Assembly (NCBI GenBank): GCA_025141835.1
Contig: CP081102.1
Coordinates: forward strand, 1,178,001-1,242,000
Origin: Rhodobacteraceae bacterium M385
GTDB lineage: Bacteria; Pseudomonadota; Alphaproteobacteria; Rhodobacterales; Rhodobacteraceae
DNA length: 64,000 nt
Direction: 5' to 3'
Shown here: piece after piece, positions 1 to 8,525 of the stretch
Numbering within the stretch: position 1 is the first letter of the stretch
Layout: every line of letters starts with the position of its first letter
The notes under the pieces: generated by a model
The model's input: the letters and a program-made list of their open reading frames with translations, nothing else
What the model was told of the DNA's origin: nothing
Databases searched by the model: none
Translations under genes and position numbers: made by a program

Positions 1-40
1 CGAAATCCAGCGCTGGCGCGGGCGTCGGAACGGGTTGCAT
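1..40 (-). CDS. Start of a gene cut by the left window edge
   Basis: An ATG at 40 on the minus strand follows a GGAG ribosome-binding sequence about eight bases upstream, and it opens a frame that stays open to the window edge (first residues MQPVPTPAPALDF). It begins five bases after the stop of the glycosyltransferase gene, so it is probably the next gene of the same transcript. Too little is visible to name it. Confidence 0.4.
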   Translation of the reverse strand, partial: MQPVPTPAPALDF

Positions 41-45
41 ATCGT

Positions 46-855
46 TCACTCCAGCGCATCCTCAGGGGTGATGCCGATTTCCTGACACATGCGCCAAGCG
101 TAGGAGTTTTCCAGCGGCGCGTTCTTGCGCCACCATGGTTTTGTGCCGTTGGTATAGAGGTGGACCGAAACGGTGTTTTCCGTGAACCAGCCTTCTACCC
201 GTCCATGAGGATCATAGAAGATATCGTTCAGCTGGAACGGCACGGGGTAGAGCACGTCCGAGGTCATGGCCTTGTCGATATCGCCGGTTTCCCGCGCGAA
301 ATGGGTGAAAGCCTGCGGGCCAAAGGCGGTACGCTCGGTTTTATAGATGCGCACGGCCAGCGGCAGGTTTTGGTCCTGGCGATCCATCCGCTTGCGCTGG
401 CGCGGGTTCCACCAGGGCGGATAGTCCGGCAGGTTGTCGTAGTAATCAAGGAGTTGGTCCATCAACTCGCCCTGCTGCGGGATGCCCACAACGCCACAGT
501 TCAGAGCGCCGCGCATGCCATGGCCGGCGTAGATGTGTTCCCATTCATCGGGGAAAGGCTGGTGACAGAATGCATCGCAATCAATCCAGACAGCACCTGT
601 CTGTTGGATCATCTTGTAGCGGAAGACGTTGGACAGGAACGAGGCCGAGGTCGCCTCGACGATATCCATGGGGATGTCCATGATATCGGTGGCGGGTTTC
701 ACAACGACGCCTTCGGGGGCGTTGGTGACCTTGTCGGTGCAGTAAAGCGTGACCGGATGGCCGTGCTTGAGGTGCGATTTCAGGCAAAGCTGGTTGAGGT
801 ATTGAAGGCTCTCGCCGATCCAAAGGGAGGCGACAGGGCGTCGGTTGAGGTCCAT
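46..855 (-). CDS. GT32-like glycosyltransferase (DXD sugar-binding type)
   Basis: A 269-residue cytoplasmic protein with no signal peptide or membrane segment. Residues 90-95 (WIDCDA) form the DXD metal and nucleotide-sugar binding motif of the capsule/Gb3-synthase-like glycosyltransferases (GT32 and relatives). The motif is preceded by an N-terminal nucleotide-sugar-binding half (VASLWIGESLQYLNQ) and a segment with S-N-V-F-R-Y-K-M, typical of this fold. The expected role is transfer of a sugar from a nucleotide donor to a surface polysaccharide or glycolipid. It lies downstream of the sulfatase gene on the same strand, with 252 bases between them. Family assignment is good. Donor and acceptor are unknown. 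Confidence 0.75.
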   Translation of the reverse strand: MDLNRRPVASLWIGESLQYLNQLCLKSHLKHGHPVTLYCTDKVTNAPEGVVVKPATDIMDIPMDIVEATSASFLSNVFRYKMIQQTGAVWIDCDAFCHQPFPDEWEHIYAGHGMRGALNCGVVGIPQQGELMDQLLDYYDNLPDYPPWWNPRQRKRMDRQDQNLPLAVRIYKTERTAFGPQAFTHFARETGDIDKAMTSDVLYPVPFQLNDIFYDPHGRVEGWFTENTVSVHLYTNGTKPWWRKNAPLENSYAWRMCQEIGITPEDALE

Positions 856-1034
856 TTTCTGGGCCTTTCATGCTGCTCATGTGGTGGCGGATTGTTCCGC
901 GCTTGGCTTTGAGTCTTTGTCGGATATTTGCGCGCAGATGGCAAAGGGTTTTGGGCATTAGGGTTAGGGCATGTTGCACAATTGCGGTTGGGTTTGAGGG
1001 GTTTCGCCCTTGGGCTTGTGCCCATGGGCGACCA

Positions 1035-1061
1035 CTGGGGAGGGGCCTTGCCCCTCCCCAG
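1035..1061. repeat. Perfect GC-rich hairpin in the 856-1107 intergenic gap
   Basis: The two arms CTGGGGAGGGGC (1035-1046) and GCCCCTCCCCAG (1050-1061) pair perfectly around a three-base loop. No T tract follows directly, but an ACCCCACCCCAGGATATTTT tail lies just to the right. The hairpin sits between the sulfatase stop (1108) and the glycosyltransferase start (855). It may end sulfatase transcription or stabilise its message, or it may be a dispersed intergenic repeat. I saw no second copy in this window. The rest of the gap holds nothing else I can recognise. Confidence 0.55.
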
Positions 1062-1107
1062 ACCCCACCCCAGGATATTTTCAGAACGAGGAAGCAGGGG
1101 GGCGGGG

Positions 1108-3411
1108 CTAGGGGCGCAGTTGGCGCGTCAGATCGGCGGTCGCGGGGGAGCCGTGGATGTCGAGGATGGAAAGGCCGCAGCGCAGGCGGTGGCCTGTGGC
1201 GGTTTGGGTGATGTGGGGCGGTTTGGGCCAGGCGGAGAGGTCGTAGGTTTGATCCGCGTGCCAATGGACAATAATCGTGACGCCGCCGTAGGCGGGTTTG
1301 AAGATTTTGGCCCCATCATCGGGGGTGATATGGGTGCGGCCTTGGCCGGTGGCGATTTCATGGTCGCCGGGGCCGATGTGAAGGGTGTTCTGGCCGGGGC
1401 CCGCGTCGATGGTGGAGGCGCCTTCGCCGTCATAGATCACATCGTTGCCGTGGCCGCCGTAGATATGGTTGCGGCCTGCGTTGCCATGGATCTCATCATC
1501 GCCGGTGCCGCCATCGAGCGTGTCGCGCCCCGGTCCGCCGTAGAGGGTATCGTTGCCCTCTTCCCCGTAGAAGCCATGACGGCGGTTGCCCTGTTTGGCC
1601 TTCGCGATCATCGTGTCGTTGCCTTTACCGCCATAAAAAGTGGCGGAGCCGTGTTTGGGGCCGATCATGATGTCATCGCCGGTGGAGCCGGTCACATCGA
1701 CCTCTACCCTCTCGGAGGTTTCAAACTCGATCGGGCTGTCGGGGTGGGCGACGATGCGGATGCGTTTGCCCTCGGGCTGGGGGCCTTTGCCTGCGCCTTC
1801 TTCCTTGCGGGACACCACCGTGGCGATGCGGATTTTTTCAATGTTTGCGGGGCAGTGGAGGATGTAATCGTCAGGGCCAGCCATGTACCACAGGGTATCG
1901 GTGCCGCCGTCTTTTTCCTCGACAATCTTCTCGGCATCCTTGCCGTAGGCCCAGTAATCATTATCAGCACGCCCCCCTGCCAGCACGACAGAGCCATCCA
2001 CGGCCATCATTGCGTTCACGCCTTCTGCCGGGTTCTCGAACCCGCGCAGGTCGAGGCCGAGGTCCAGCGCACCACGGGTCAACTCATCGCGGAGCGCTTC
2101 CAAGGGCGCGCTATCGGCGAGGTTCTGAGTCTCGCCGGGGTCAGCGACTAGATCGTAGACGTGTTCCTCGCCATTGGGGTAGCGGAAGTAGCGGTATTGG
2201 CTGAGCCCCTGCACCGAGGGGCGCACGGAAAGGGTGCCGAAGACGCAAGTGATGGGGGATTTTGTCTCATCGAACGTCCCGAAGCTGTCATCCAGCAGGG
2301 GCAGCAAGGATTGGCCCGAGGTCCAGTCGGGGCGCGGTGGTAGGCCAGCGAGTTCCATGATCGTTTTGGGGATATTGTGAAGGGACACGGGGAGGTCTTC
2401 GACCCGCGGTTCCAGCTTGGCGTTCCAGATGCCAAGGGGGATGTGGGCGGCGCTATCCCATTGGCTCATTTTGTGGAAGCTGTCGTGATTGCCGAGGTTG
2501 AAACCGTTGTCGGACAGGAAAATCACGGTTGTATTGTCGGCCATTGGGGAAGCACGGAGCGCATCCATGAAACGCCCAATCTCGTGGTCCACATGGGAGA
2601 TACAGGCGAAATAGGCACGTACGACCTGACGCCAAGCGTCATCGCCCGCCTTCTCGGGGGTCCAGACGCCGTTGGCGATATAGGCGGCCTCGTAAACGGC
2701 GAAACCGGGTTGCGGGCCGAAGTAATCCTCGGGCGCGGCGATGGAAGGCCAGACGATATCGGCGGGGTCATATTGGGCGTAGAACCTGTCGGGGGCGACA
2801 AGGTTATAGTGGGGGTGCTTGAAACCCAGTTGGATCAAATGGCGGCGCGACGGGTCGGCTCGGTCCAGAAAGTCGATGGCGTTTTGTGCGACCCGATTGT
2901 CAAAGAACGTGTGGTCGTATTCGCCTTGGTCATTGGGGTGGTTGACCCCTTTGATGCCGGGGCCGCGGTCCAGATAGGCGTGGACGTTGCGGCGCTTGCC
3001 GCCGTCTTCGGCCAGCACGTCCTCATGGAACAAGATGCGCCGGTACTCTTCGGGCATCGGCTTGTAATTGCTGTCAACTTTGCCGGTGGTGAAATTGTAG
3101 AACCCGTTGCGGCGCAGGTCATAGGCCCATGCTTTTTCCGGCGGATAAACATCGCGCCAGAAGCGGTTGAGGTCCACGAGGCCGCTGCGAAACGGCGAGA
3201 TACCGGTGGCCAGTTCCGCCCGGCATGGCGCGCAGAGGGGGACAGTTGCGTAGGCGTTAGAAAAGCGCACGCCCTCGGCCATCAGTCGGTCAAGGTTTGG
3301 TGTCTGGATCTCGAGCCCAAAGGTCGTGCGCCAGGTGAACACGTCGATCATATCATCGACCCAGATCACGCAGATATTGCCGTCTTTGATGCTGTCCGGG
3401 TTGAAGGTCAT
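1108..3411 (-). CDS. Sulfatase with C-terminal RTX calcium-binding repeats
   Basis: A 767-residue protein when started at the ATG at 3411, which overlaps the upstream stop as ATGA. An in-frame start further upstream exists but lies inside the previous gene. The N-terminal two thirds is an alkaline-phosphatase-fold sulfatase: metal-binding D19-D20, the formylglycine motif C60-A-P-C-R with T-G at 69-70, and a later SDNGFNLGNHDSFHK metal and substrate segment. The C-terminal part carries GGxGxDxxx nonapeptide repeats (for example GGKGNDTMI, GGPGRDTLD, GGTGDDEIH, GGHGNDVIY), the calcium-binding beta-roll of RTX proteins. There is no N-terminal signal peptide, so type I secretion is the likely exit route. 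No transporter for this is visible here. The substrate (a sulfated polysaccharide or choline-type ester) is not determined. Confidence 0.85.
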   Translation of the reverse strand: MTFNPDSIKDGNICVIWVDDMIDVFTWRTTFGLEIQTPNLDRLMAEGVRFSNAYATVPLCAPCRAELATGISPFRSGLVDLNRFWRDVYPPEKAWAYDLRRNGFYNFTTGKVDSNYKPMPEEYRRILFHEDVLAEDGGKRRNVHAYLDRGPGIKGVNHPNDQGEYDHTFFDNRVAQNAIDFLDRADPSRRHLIQLGFKHPHYNLVAPDRFYAQYDPADIVWPSIAAPEDYFGPQPGFAVYEAAYIANGVWTPEKAGDDAWRQVVRAYFACISHVDHEIGRFMDALRASPMADNTTVIFLSDNGFNLGNHDSFHKMSQWDSAAHIPLGIWNAKLEPRVEDLPVSLHNIPKTIMELAGLPPRPDWTSGQSLLPLLDDSFGTFDETKSPITCVFGTLSVRPSVQGLSQYRYFRYPNGEEHVYDLVADPGETQNLADSAPLEALRDELTRGALDLGLDLRGFENPAEGVNAMMAVDGSVVLAGGRADNDYWAYGKDAEKIVEEKDGGTDTLWYMAGPDDYILHCPANIEKIRIATVVSRKEEGAGKGPQPEGKRIRIVAHPDSPIEFETSERVEVDVTGSTGDDIMIGPKHGSATFYGGKGNDTMIAKAKQGNRRHGFYGEEGNDTLYGGPGRDTLDGGTGDDEIHGNAGRNHIYGGHGNDVIYDGEGASTIDAGPGQNTLHIGPGDHEIATGQGRTHITPDDGAKIFKPAYGGVTIIVHWHADQTYDLSAWPKPPHITQTATGHRLRCGLSILDIHGSPATADLTRQLRP

Positions 3412-4166
3412 GCGGCGGCCCATAGGTGGTGGCGCTTGAGAGCGGCCAATGCGCGGGTGTCGGCGGGGGCGGATGAATGCAGCAAGGCCCGCCCCGGAAA
3501 CAGCCACAGATCAAGGATCAAGGCTCCACCCAGTGTTTTCAACAGTTTAGGGCGTTGGTTTCGGCATCCAATAAACAGACTGGCCGTCCCTTGGAGGATG
3601 CCGTCGCTGGCCTTCGCGTCCACCCGGTTCGGCCCCATTGCCAGCGCCAATTGGTCGCCAAAGAGCGACACGATAGCCATGCGCGGCGCGTCCTTGTCAG
3701 GGCAGGGCAGATCGACCGAGGCTCGCCCTTGATCGTCTTTCGCGGTCAGCACGCCGCCGGTCTCCGACAGGAACAGGTAATTGCCCGCCCGCGTTGCGTT
3801 AAGCGCAAACAGGGTCCGCGCGTCGGTTCCCGGTGGAGTGTAGAAGCGCACGGCGAGGCTGGCGGTGGCCGCATCGGGGGCGGCGTCTTCGGCCACCATG
3901 CCGCAATGAATGCCAGAACGGCATTGCAGGCCCATGAGAGTATCGACCTCTCCGATCTGGCCGTTGTCCTCGTTGGGGTCGGTTGGCTCGGCGGGCGGGC
4001 CGCCAATGAGGGTGCGCCAAAGGGATACCGCGCCCGTGGCAGGGTTCTGCTCCATCTGCGCGGTCGCGCCGTGCCACCAGTGGCTTCCTTTGAGGGCCGA
4101 TTTCACCGCGCCGGGTTCTGCGGAACAGAGCGCGCCGGGGGGCAGGTTGTGGTCCAGCTCAAGCAT
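3408..4166 (-). CDS. Protein of unknown function, coupled to the sulfatase gene
   Basis: A 252-residue protein that I do not recognise. It has no signal peptide or membrane helix. The middle (residues about 100-200) alternates short hydrophobic strands with turns and reads like a beta-sandwich or concanavalin-like fold. The first residues include several cysteines (LCSAEPG, LQCRSGIHCG). Its start overlaps the stop of the preceding gene by eight bases, and its stop overlaps the sulfatase start as ATGA. The three genes are therefore almost certainly co-translated. The coupling suggests a role linked to the sulfatase, for example as a carbohydrate-binding partner or secretion accessory. That is inference only. 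Confidence 0.6.
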   Translation of the reverse strand: MLELDHNLPPGALCSAEPGAVKSALKGSHWWHGATAQMEQNPATGAVSLWRTLIGGPPAEPTDPNEDNGQIGEVDTLMGLQCRSGIHCGMVAEDAAPDAATASLAVRFYTPPGTDARTLFALNATRAGNYLFLSETGGVLTAKDDQGRASVDLPCPDKDAPRMAIVSLFGDQLALAMGPNRVDAKASDGILQGTASLFIGCRNQRPKLLKTLGGALILDLWLFPGRALLHSSAPADTRALAALKRHHLWAAA

Positions 4167-5586
4167 GGCGGCCCCCGGTGATAGGGAGCTGCGCGGGCAG
4201 GGCCCACCGATGCAAGATAACGCCCGTGACGCTATCGAGGTGCCAATCGTCGCGCACCGCGCCGGGGCCGTTGGCGGCGTGGATGAGGCGCAAGTCAGGG
4301 CCTTCGGGGGCCTTGGAAAGAGAGATCAGCAAGGTTTGCGGATCATCCTCGGCCACGGAGATGCCGGTGATCTTGGCCCCGTTGGTGCAGCCCGCAAGGC
4401 TGAAGCCGGCGCACTCTCCGGCGTTAAAGGGATCGGCCTTGTCCACCACCAACGGCCCGTTGGTACGGGCTGGGACGCGCAAAACCGTGCCCTCCAGTTC
4501 GGCCAAATGCAGAGTGGGGCACTTCCACGTGGCGGCCTCGGCGATGGCAGAGGCGGTCATCTCGGCTTGCTGCGTGCGGGCAGTGTCGGTGAGACGGTCG
4601 TAGTCGTCCAAGGCGAACATATAGGCGGGGGCCGAGTGGATCAGGCGGTGGTCACCGTGGGACCAGCTGAGTTCCCACTGTCCGTCCAGCGCTGGGCCGG
4701 GGGCGATATCTGGCAGACCGGATTCGAACTTTGCCACGAAGAGCGGCTTGTCAAAGCCAAGCGCCCAAAGCCCCGCGCTGATGGCTTCCATTGTGGCGAG
4801 CATCCCGTCGCGGTAGGCGGCGGCAGTCTCGGAGTGGTCTTCGAGTGCGAAGTCGAGGGTGACGGCCAAGACCTTTGCCTTCTTCCCCATCAGGGCTGCG
4901 GCGTCTTTCAGGTTCTTGGCGGCGATCAACAGGTTCTCTACCGCGCGGCCTTTGGCCAATTTGGCCGAGGTGGTGGCGGCGTCGGTCTCGACCCTTGTGA
5001 CGAACAGGGGCAGGGGACCGTAATCAGCCATGCGCCAGTCAAGAATGGCCTGCGCTGTCAGTGCCTCCAGGGTCATTTCGCGCAGATGTTCCAAGCGATC
5101 CAGCGGCTTTGCCGTCTCGATCCCCGCGTGTCCCACGGCGCCGATATCATCGGCAGGGGCAACGATATGCTGAGGATAGCGGGCGGGTTCGCGGCTTGCC
5201 AACGCGGCCCTTGCGCCGCCGACGCCGAGGATTCCCAGAAGCGGCCCGTTGGTTTCCGCGATGATATCGCCGCCGTCCACATGCTTGCGGAAACCGCGCA
5301 CACCTTGGTCACCGGACAGTCTTGCGGTGAAGGTGAGCCAATCGCCATCCCGGCGGCCATCCCAAGCGTCAATGCCGTCGGGAAGCTCGGCGGTCTCGAT
5401 CGCGTTCGCCACCGTCTGCGAGGGTCCGCGATCGGGCAGGCGTAGCGCCAAATCCTCGACCACACGGTCGGCCAACCGCAGCACCAGCCCCGAGGGGTCG
5501 TAGCGAATGACGTCGCCATTTTTAGCCCGCAACACCACGCCGTGGCTGGCGGTCAGACCCTCATCTTCATCGGAAGTATTCGTCAC
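4159..5586 (-). CDS. Protein of unknown function, first gene of the sulfatase unit
   Basis: A 475-residue protein started at a GTG (5586) that follows an AGGGG ribosome-binding sequence. The nearby ATG is out of frame and stops after two codons. I do not recognise the family. An acidic N-terminus precedes a segment with RAKNGDVIRYDPSGLVLRLADR, then a glycine-rich turn (GILGVGGARAAL). A central alpha/beta part includes a putative active-site-like ETDAATTSAKLAKGRA stretch and an LTFALED-type strand, and the C-terminal part is beta-rich. A divergent SGNH-type esterase is one possible reading but I cannot support it from motifs. It overlaps the next gene by eight bases. Confidence 0.55.
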   Translation of the reverse strand: MTNTSDEDEGLTASHGVVLRAKNGDVIRYDPSGLVLRLADRVVEDLALRLPDRGPSQTVANAIETAELPDGIDAWDGRRDGDWLTFTARLSGDQGVRGFRKHVDGGDIIAETNGPLLGILGVGGARAALASREPARYPQHIVAPADDIGAVGHAGIETAKPLDRLEHLREMTLEALTAQAILDWRMADYGPLPLFVTRVETDAATTSAKLAKGRAVENLLIAAKNLKDAAALMGKKAKVLAVTLDFALEDHSETAAAYRDGMLATMEAISAGLWALGFDKPLFVAKFESGLPDIAPGPALDGQWELSWSHGDHRLIHSAPAYMFALDDYDRLTDTARTQQAEMTASAIAEAATWKCPTLHLAELEGTVLRVPARTNGPLVVDKADPFNAGECAGFSLAGCTNGAKITGISVAEDDPQTLLISLSKAPEGPDLRLIHAANGPGAVRDDWHLDSVTGVILHRWALPAQLPITGGRHA

Positions 5587-5646
5587 TGCATGCCCCTTTT
5601 GCGGCAGAGTAGGCCAGCGTAGCCCCCCTCGCCAAGGCCAATTAGC

Positions 5647-7461
5647 CTATAGCGTGCCATTGAATTGCAAAGAGCCTGACGGCGCCCGTTCGACGTCTTC
5701 CACAAAGCCCTTTTCCGCCAGAACCGGCGTATATTCCGCGCGGTACTTCTCGGCCTGATCGTCCGAGACGACGGGGATAATCACCCGCTTCAATTGGCTC
5801 AGGTCTTGGGTCGCCAAGCGTGCTGCGGGCAGGTCCGCGGCGCGGCCAATGCGCAGGGCATCGGGGTTGAAATCTTTCAGGTAGGCGGCCAACCCGCTGG
5901 CTTGATCCGGCCCGTCGCTGTCGAAAACCAAGGGCCCATCGGTATATTTCAGGCGGTCGCTGGCGATCTCGGCCCGCTCGGCCAGCGTCCGCCCGTAGTT
6001 CACCAGCGGGGTGCGGCTGTCTTGCGCCATGTAGATCAGACCCTCGCTCATCTTCACGGTGCGCATCCCAATAAACCCAATACCCGCACCGATTTCCAAC
6101 ACGCGGGGGCAATGGGCCAAGTAGCCTGCGATATTGCGGGCGTGGCGGCGTTCAAACCGGCCTAGAATTATCACGTCGAGGCTTTCTGGCGAAAACAGGC
6201 GGGGGTCGGCGGGAAGGTCAATATCGTGGTTCGCCACCCATTCGAGTCCGATTTCCCCGCTCAGGTCGATGTCGCCTTGCACGTAGGGATCGCCGTCCGA
6301 AGCCGCCCATCCGGCGACATTGTCGTTGCGGCGTTCTTCAATCGGTTTGGCGGCGGCATCCTTTTCCACCCGGCTCATCAGCGCGGCGATCTTGGCGGGG
6401 TCGCGGGCTTGGGGGGGCTTGGCCTCGATCTTGGTGATGGGCACCTTTCCGGCCTCGATCAACCCTTCGCGAAGCTCTACGTAGGCGTCGGTCTGGCGGT
6501 ATTCGTCAAGGCGGGCTTCCACCCGATCCAGCGCGGCGAAATGCAGGTCGTGCAGGACCGGATCTTTCAACAGCTCTTCCATGATCTCGGCGCGTTTTTC
6601 AGCGTGCAACATGGCGGTTTTGTCTTCCACCTCGTTGCGATCCTGCAAAGACCAGTAGTCGTTGTTATACTTATCTTTTTTGTTGTTCACATTGCCGCGG
6701 AACTTGCGCACGGCGTAGCTGTCCACGGACTTTACCGCATAGTGGTTCATCTGGCACCAGTCATAGCCAACGGTGCGCCGGATGGAGCGCCAGCCACGAA
6801 ACTTGAAGTAGTCCTCCATCGGGCGGCCCGAGCCGTTGAGCCACTTTACAGTGTCGGGGAAATCCGTCTCGAGCCACTTGTTCTTGATCGACGGGCGATG
6901 AATGCCGAGTTTCCAATACCGGTGGTCAAATTTAAACAGAGTCTTCACGCCCCAGCCCTTGTTCCAGAGCGGCGGCGCGGCGCGGATATATTGCTCGGTC
7001 ACGGGCGCACGGGACCATTCCACCACGCCGCCAGAGCCGTAGATCCGCCATGTGATCACAATGCCATTGGCGTCTTGGGCTACGGCGTCGTCGATCATCC
7101 CCTCAACGCTGCCCGAGGGGTGGCGGATGCAAAGGAATTCATCGGCGTCAAAGTTCAAAACCCAGTCAGCCTGGCGCACGATTGGCTCCATCTGGGCGTG
7201 CTTCAGGGCCGAGGGTTGTGGCTTGATCCCTTCTGGGATCACGTTTTCACGGTGGTGGCCAAGACCCAATTCCTCCAGCCTTTTCAGCATAGTATCGGTG
7301 CCGTCGCTGCAATCATTGGTGTAGACGAGGATATTCGTGAAGCCCACAGCCAGATGATGCGCGAACCATTCCAGAAGGAACGGCGCTTCGTCTTTCATCA
7401 TCGATACGGCCAGAACTTCGCCATGTTTTGAGGTGTTCTTGAGGTGCTGCACGTCGCCCAA
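5647..7461 (-). CDS. Family 2 glycosyltransferase fused to an FkbM-like methyltransferase domain
   Basis: A 604-residue two-domain protein. Residues about 14-250 form a GT2-type glycosyltransferase: VSMMKDEAPFLLEWFAHHLAVG, then N-D-C-S-D-G-T-D, then the DXD motif in NFDADEF (105-107). A linker rich in charged residues follows. The C-terminal part (from about residue 440) resembles the FkbM methyltransferase family, with an S-adenosylmethionine-binding loop VLEIGAGIGFIGMRT. The start is a TTG preceded by GGGGA; a GTG three codons later is an alternative. The gene heads the minus-strand glycan block and is separated by 83 bases from bhcD. A role in building a methylated surface glycan is likely; the sugar is unknown. 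Confidence 0.75.
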   Translation of the reverse strand: MGDVQHLKNTSKHGEVLAVSMMKDEAPFLLEWFAHHLAVGFTNILVYTNDCSDGTDTMLKRLEELGLGHHRENVIPEGIKPQPSALKHAQMEPIVRQADWVLNFDADEFLCIRHPSGSVEGMIDDAVAQDANGIVITWRIYGSGGVVEWSRAPVTEQYIRAAPPLWNKGWGVKTLFKFDHRYWKLGIHRPSIKNKWLETDFPDTVKWLNGSGRPMEDYFKFRGWRSIRRTVGYDWCQMNHYAVKSVDSYAVRKFRGNVNNKKDKYNNDYWSLQDRNEVEDKTAMLHAEKRAEIMEELLKDPVLHDLHFAALDRVEARLDEYRQTDAYVELREGLIEAGKVPITKIEAKPPQARDPAKIAALMSRVEKDAAAKPIEERRNDNVAGWAASDGDPYVQGDIDLSGEIGLEWVANHDIDLPADPRLFSPESLDVIILGRFERRHARNIAGYLAHCPRVLEIGAGIGFIGMRTVKMSEGLIYMAQDSRTPLVNYGRTLAERAEIASDRLKYTDGPLVFDSDGPDQASGLAAYLKDFNPDALRIGRAADLPAARLATQDLSQLKRVIIPVVSDDQAEKYRAEYTPVLAEKGFVEDVERAPSGSLQFNGTL

Positions 7462-7544
7462 TATCCCCGGTTTGCCGGTGTGATTTGAGGCACCGTACCA
7501 CGCCCCGGGCCGTAATAGAACAGCCCGAAACGCGGCGAGACTGG

Positions 7545-8525
7545 TTAGATTGGCACCGTGATGGCGGTGCCATTGGCTTTGGCGACCTCCACAATGGCAG
7601 CGGACACCGCAAGGTCTTGCAGACCCACCCCCGTGCCGTCGAACAGAGTGATTTCCGCGTCCGAGGCGCGTCCCTTGTGGGTGCCGTTGATCACCGCGCC
7701 AAGTTGCGTCACGTGGTCTTCGGCCAGTGTTCCTTCGGCAATCGCGTGCTGCGCTTCGCCGATGGTAATGCTTTGCGCGACCTCATCACAAAATACAGAG
7801 GCACGCGCCAGCAAGGCGGCTTCCATCTCTTGCTTGCCTTTCGTGTCGGTGCCCATACAGGCGATGTGGGTCCCGGGGCTGACGTGTTCGGCCAAAAGGC
7901 TAGGCGCGAAGCTGGAGGTGATGGTGATAATCACATCGGCTTCTGTCATGCCCGGAAGGTCGACGGCCTCAAACGGCAGGCCCGCTTCTTGCGCGACAGC
8001 GGCCAGCGATTGCAGCCGCTCGGGCGAGCGGTTCCAGCCGATGACCTTGTCAAAGGCGTGGGTTTCAAGCGCCGCACGCAGTTGGAACGCGGCCTGATGG
8101 CCTGCGCCGACCATGCCAAGAACCTTGGCGTCTTTCCGTGCCAGATGCTTGATCGACACCGCAGAGGCCGCTGCGGTGCGCAGCGCCGTCAGATAATTGC
8201 CGCCCACCATCGCCGTGACGCGGCCTGTATCGGGATCAAACAGGAAAACCGTTGACTGATGGTTAATGATCCCGCGCTTTTCCAGGTTGTTGGGCCAATA
8301 GCCCCCCGCTTTCAGGCCAAGCACCTCACTCGTCCGGTCAAACCCGCCCTTGAAGCCATACAGGGCGTCCTCATGGCCAATTGCCTCGCGCACGACGGGG
8401 AAGTTGTAGGCATCGCCCGCCGCCATCGCCGCGAAAACACTCTCGACGGCGGTGAAAGAGGCGTCGCGTGTCAGAAGGTCCGGGATCAGACCCTCTGGCA
8501 CGATTGTCAGTTGGTGTTGCGACAT
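7545..8525 (-). CDS. bhcD: Iminosuccinate reductase of the beta-hydroxyaspartate cycle
   Basis: A 326-residue member of the ornithine cyclodeaminase/mu-crystallin family with an NAD(P)-binding Rossmann loop (GMVGAGHQAAFQLRAA). In the beta-hydroxyaspartate cycle, BhcD reduces iminosuccinate to L-aspartate and so regenerates the amino donor. The identification rests mainly on context: it is the last gene of a unit whose other members are a D-threonine-aldolase-like protein, a threonine-dehydratase-like protein and a class V aminotransferase, with a divergent IclR regulator. This matches the bhcABCD/bhcR arrangement known from Paracoccus denitrificans. Its ATG overlaps the bhcC stop by one base (TAATG). 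In isolation it could be called ornithine cyclodeaminase, but the neighbours argue against that. Confidence 0.88.
   Translation of the reverse strand: MSQHQLTIVPEGLIPDLLTRDASFTAVESVFAAMAAGDAYNFPVVREAIGHEDALYGFKGGFDRTSEVLGLKAGGYWPNNLEKRGIINHQSTVFLFDPDTGRVTAMVGGNYLTALRTAAASAVSIKHLARKDAKVLGMVGAGHQAAFQLRAALETHAFDKVIGWNRSPERLQSLAAVAQEAGLPFEAVDLPGMTEADVIITITSSFAPSLLAEHVSPGTHIACMGTDTKGKQEMEAALLARASVFCDEVAQSITIGEAQHAIAEGTLAEDHVTQLGAVINGTHKGRASDAEITLFDGTGVGLQDLAVSAAIVEVAKANGTAITVPI

Noticed and set aside
1500..1720. Repetitive DNA that could suggest a CRISPR or satellite array
   Set aside because: The periodicity is nine codons of GGxGxDxxx, i.e. RTX protein repeats in frame with the sulfatase. The repeats are not identical at DNA level and have no spacer structure.
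928..2151. Long plus-strand open frame of about 400 codons opposite the sulfatase
   Set aside because: It lies antisense to the RTX repeats and the sulfatase domain, has a low-complexity Val/Ala/Gly-rich product with no domain, and arises from the high GC content of the real gene.
7545..8525. Ornithine cyclodeaminase as the function of this gene
   Set aside because: The family includes imine reductases, and the gene is the last of a bhcABCD unit with bhcR, which fits iminosuccinate reductase far better.
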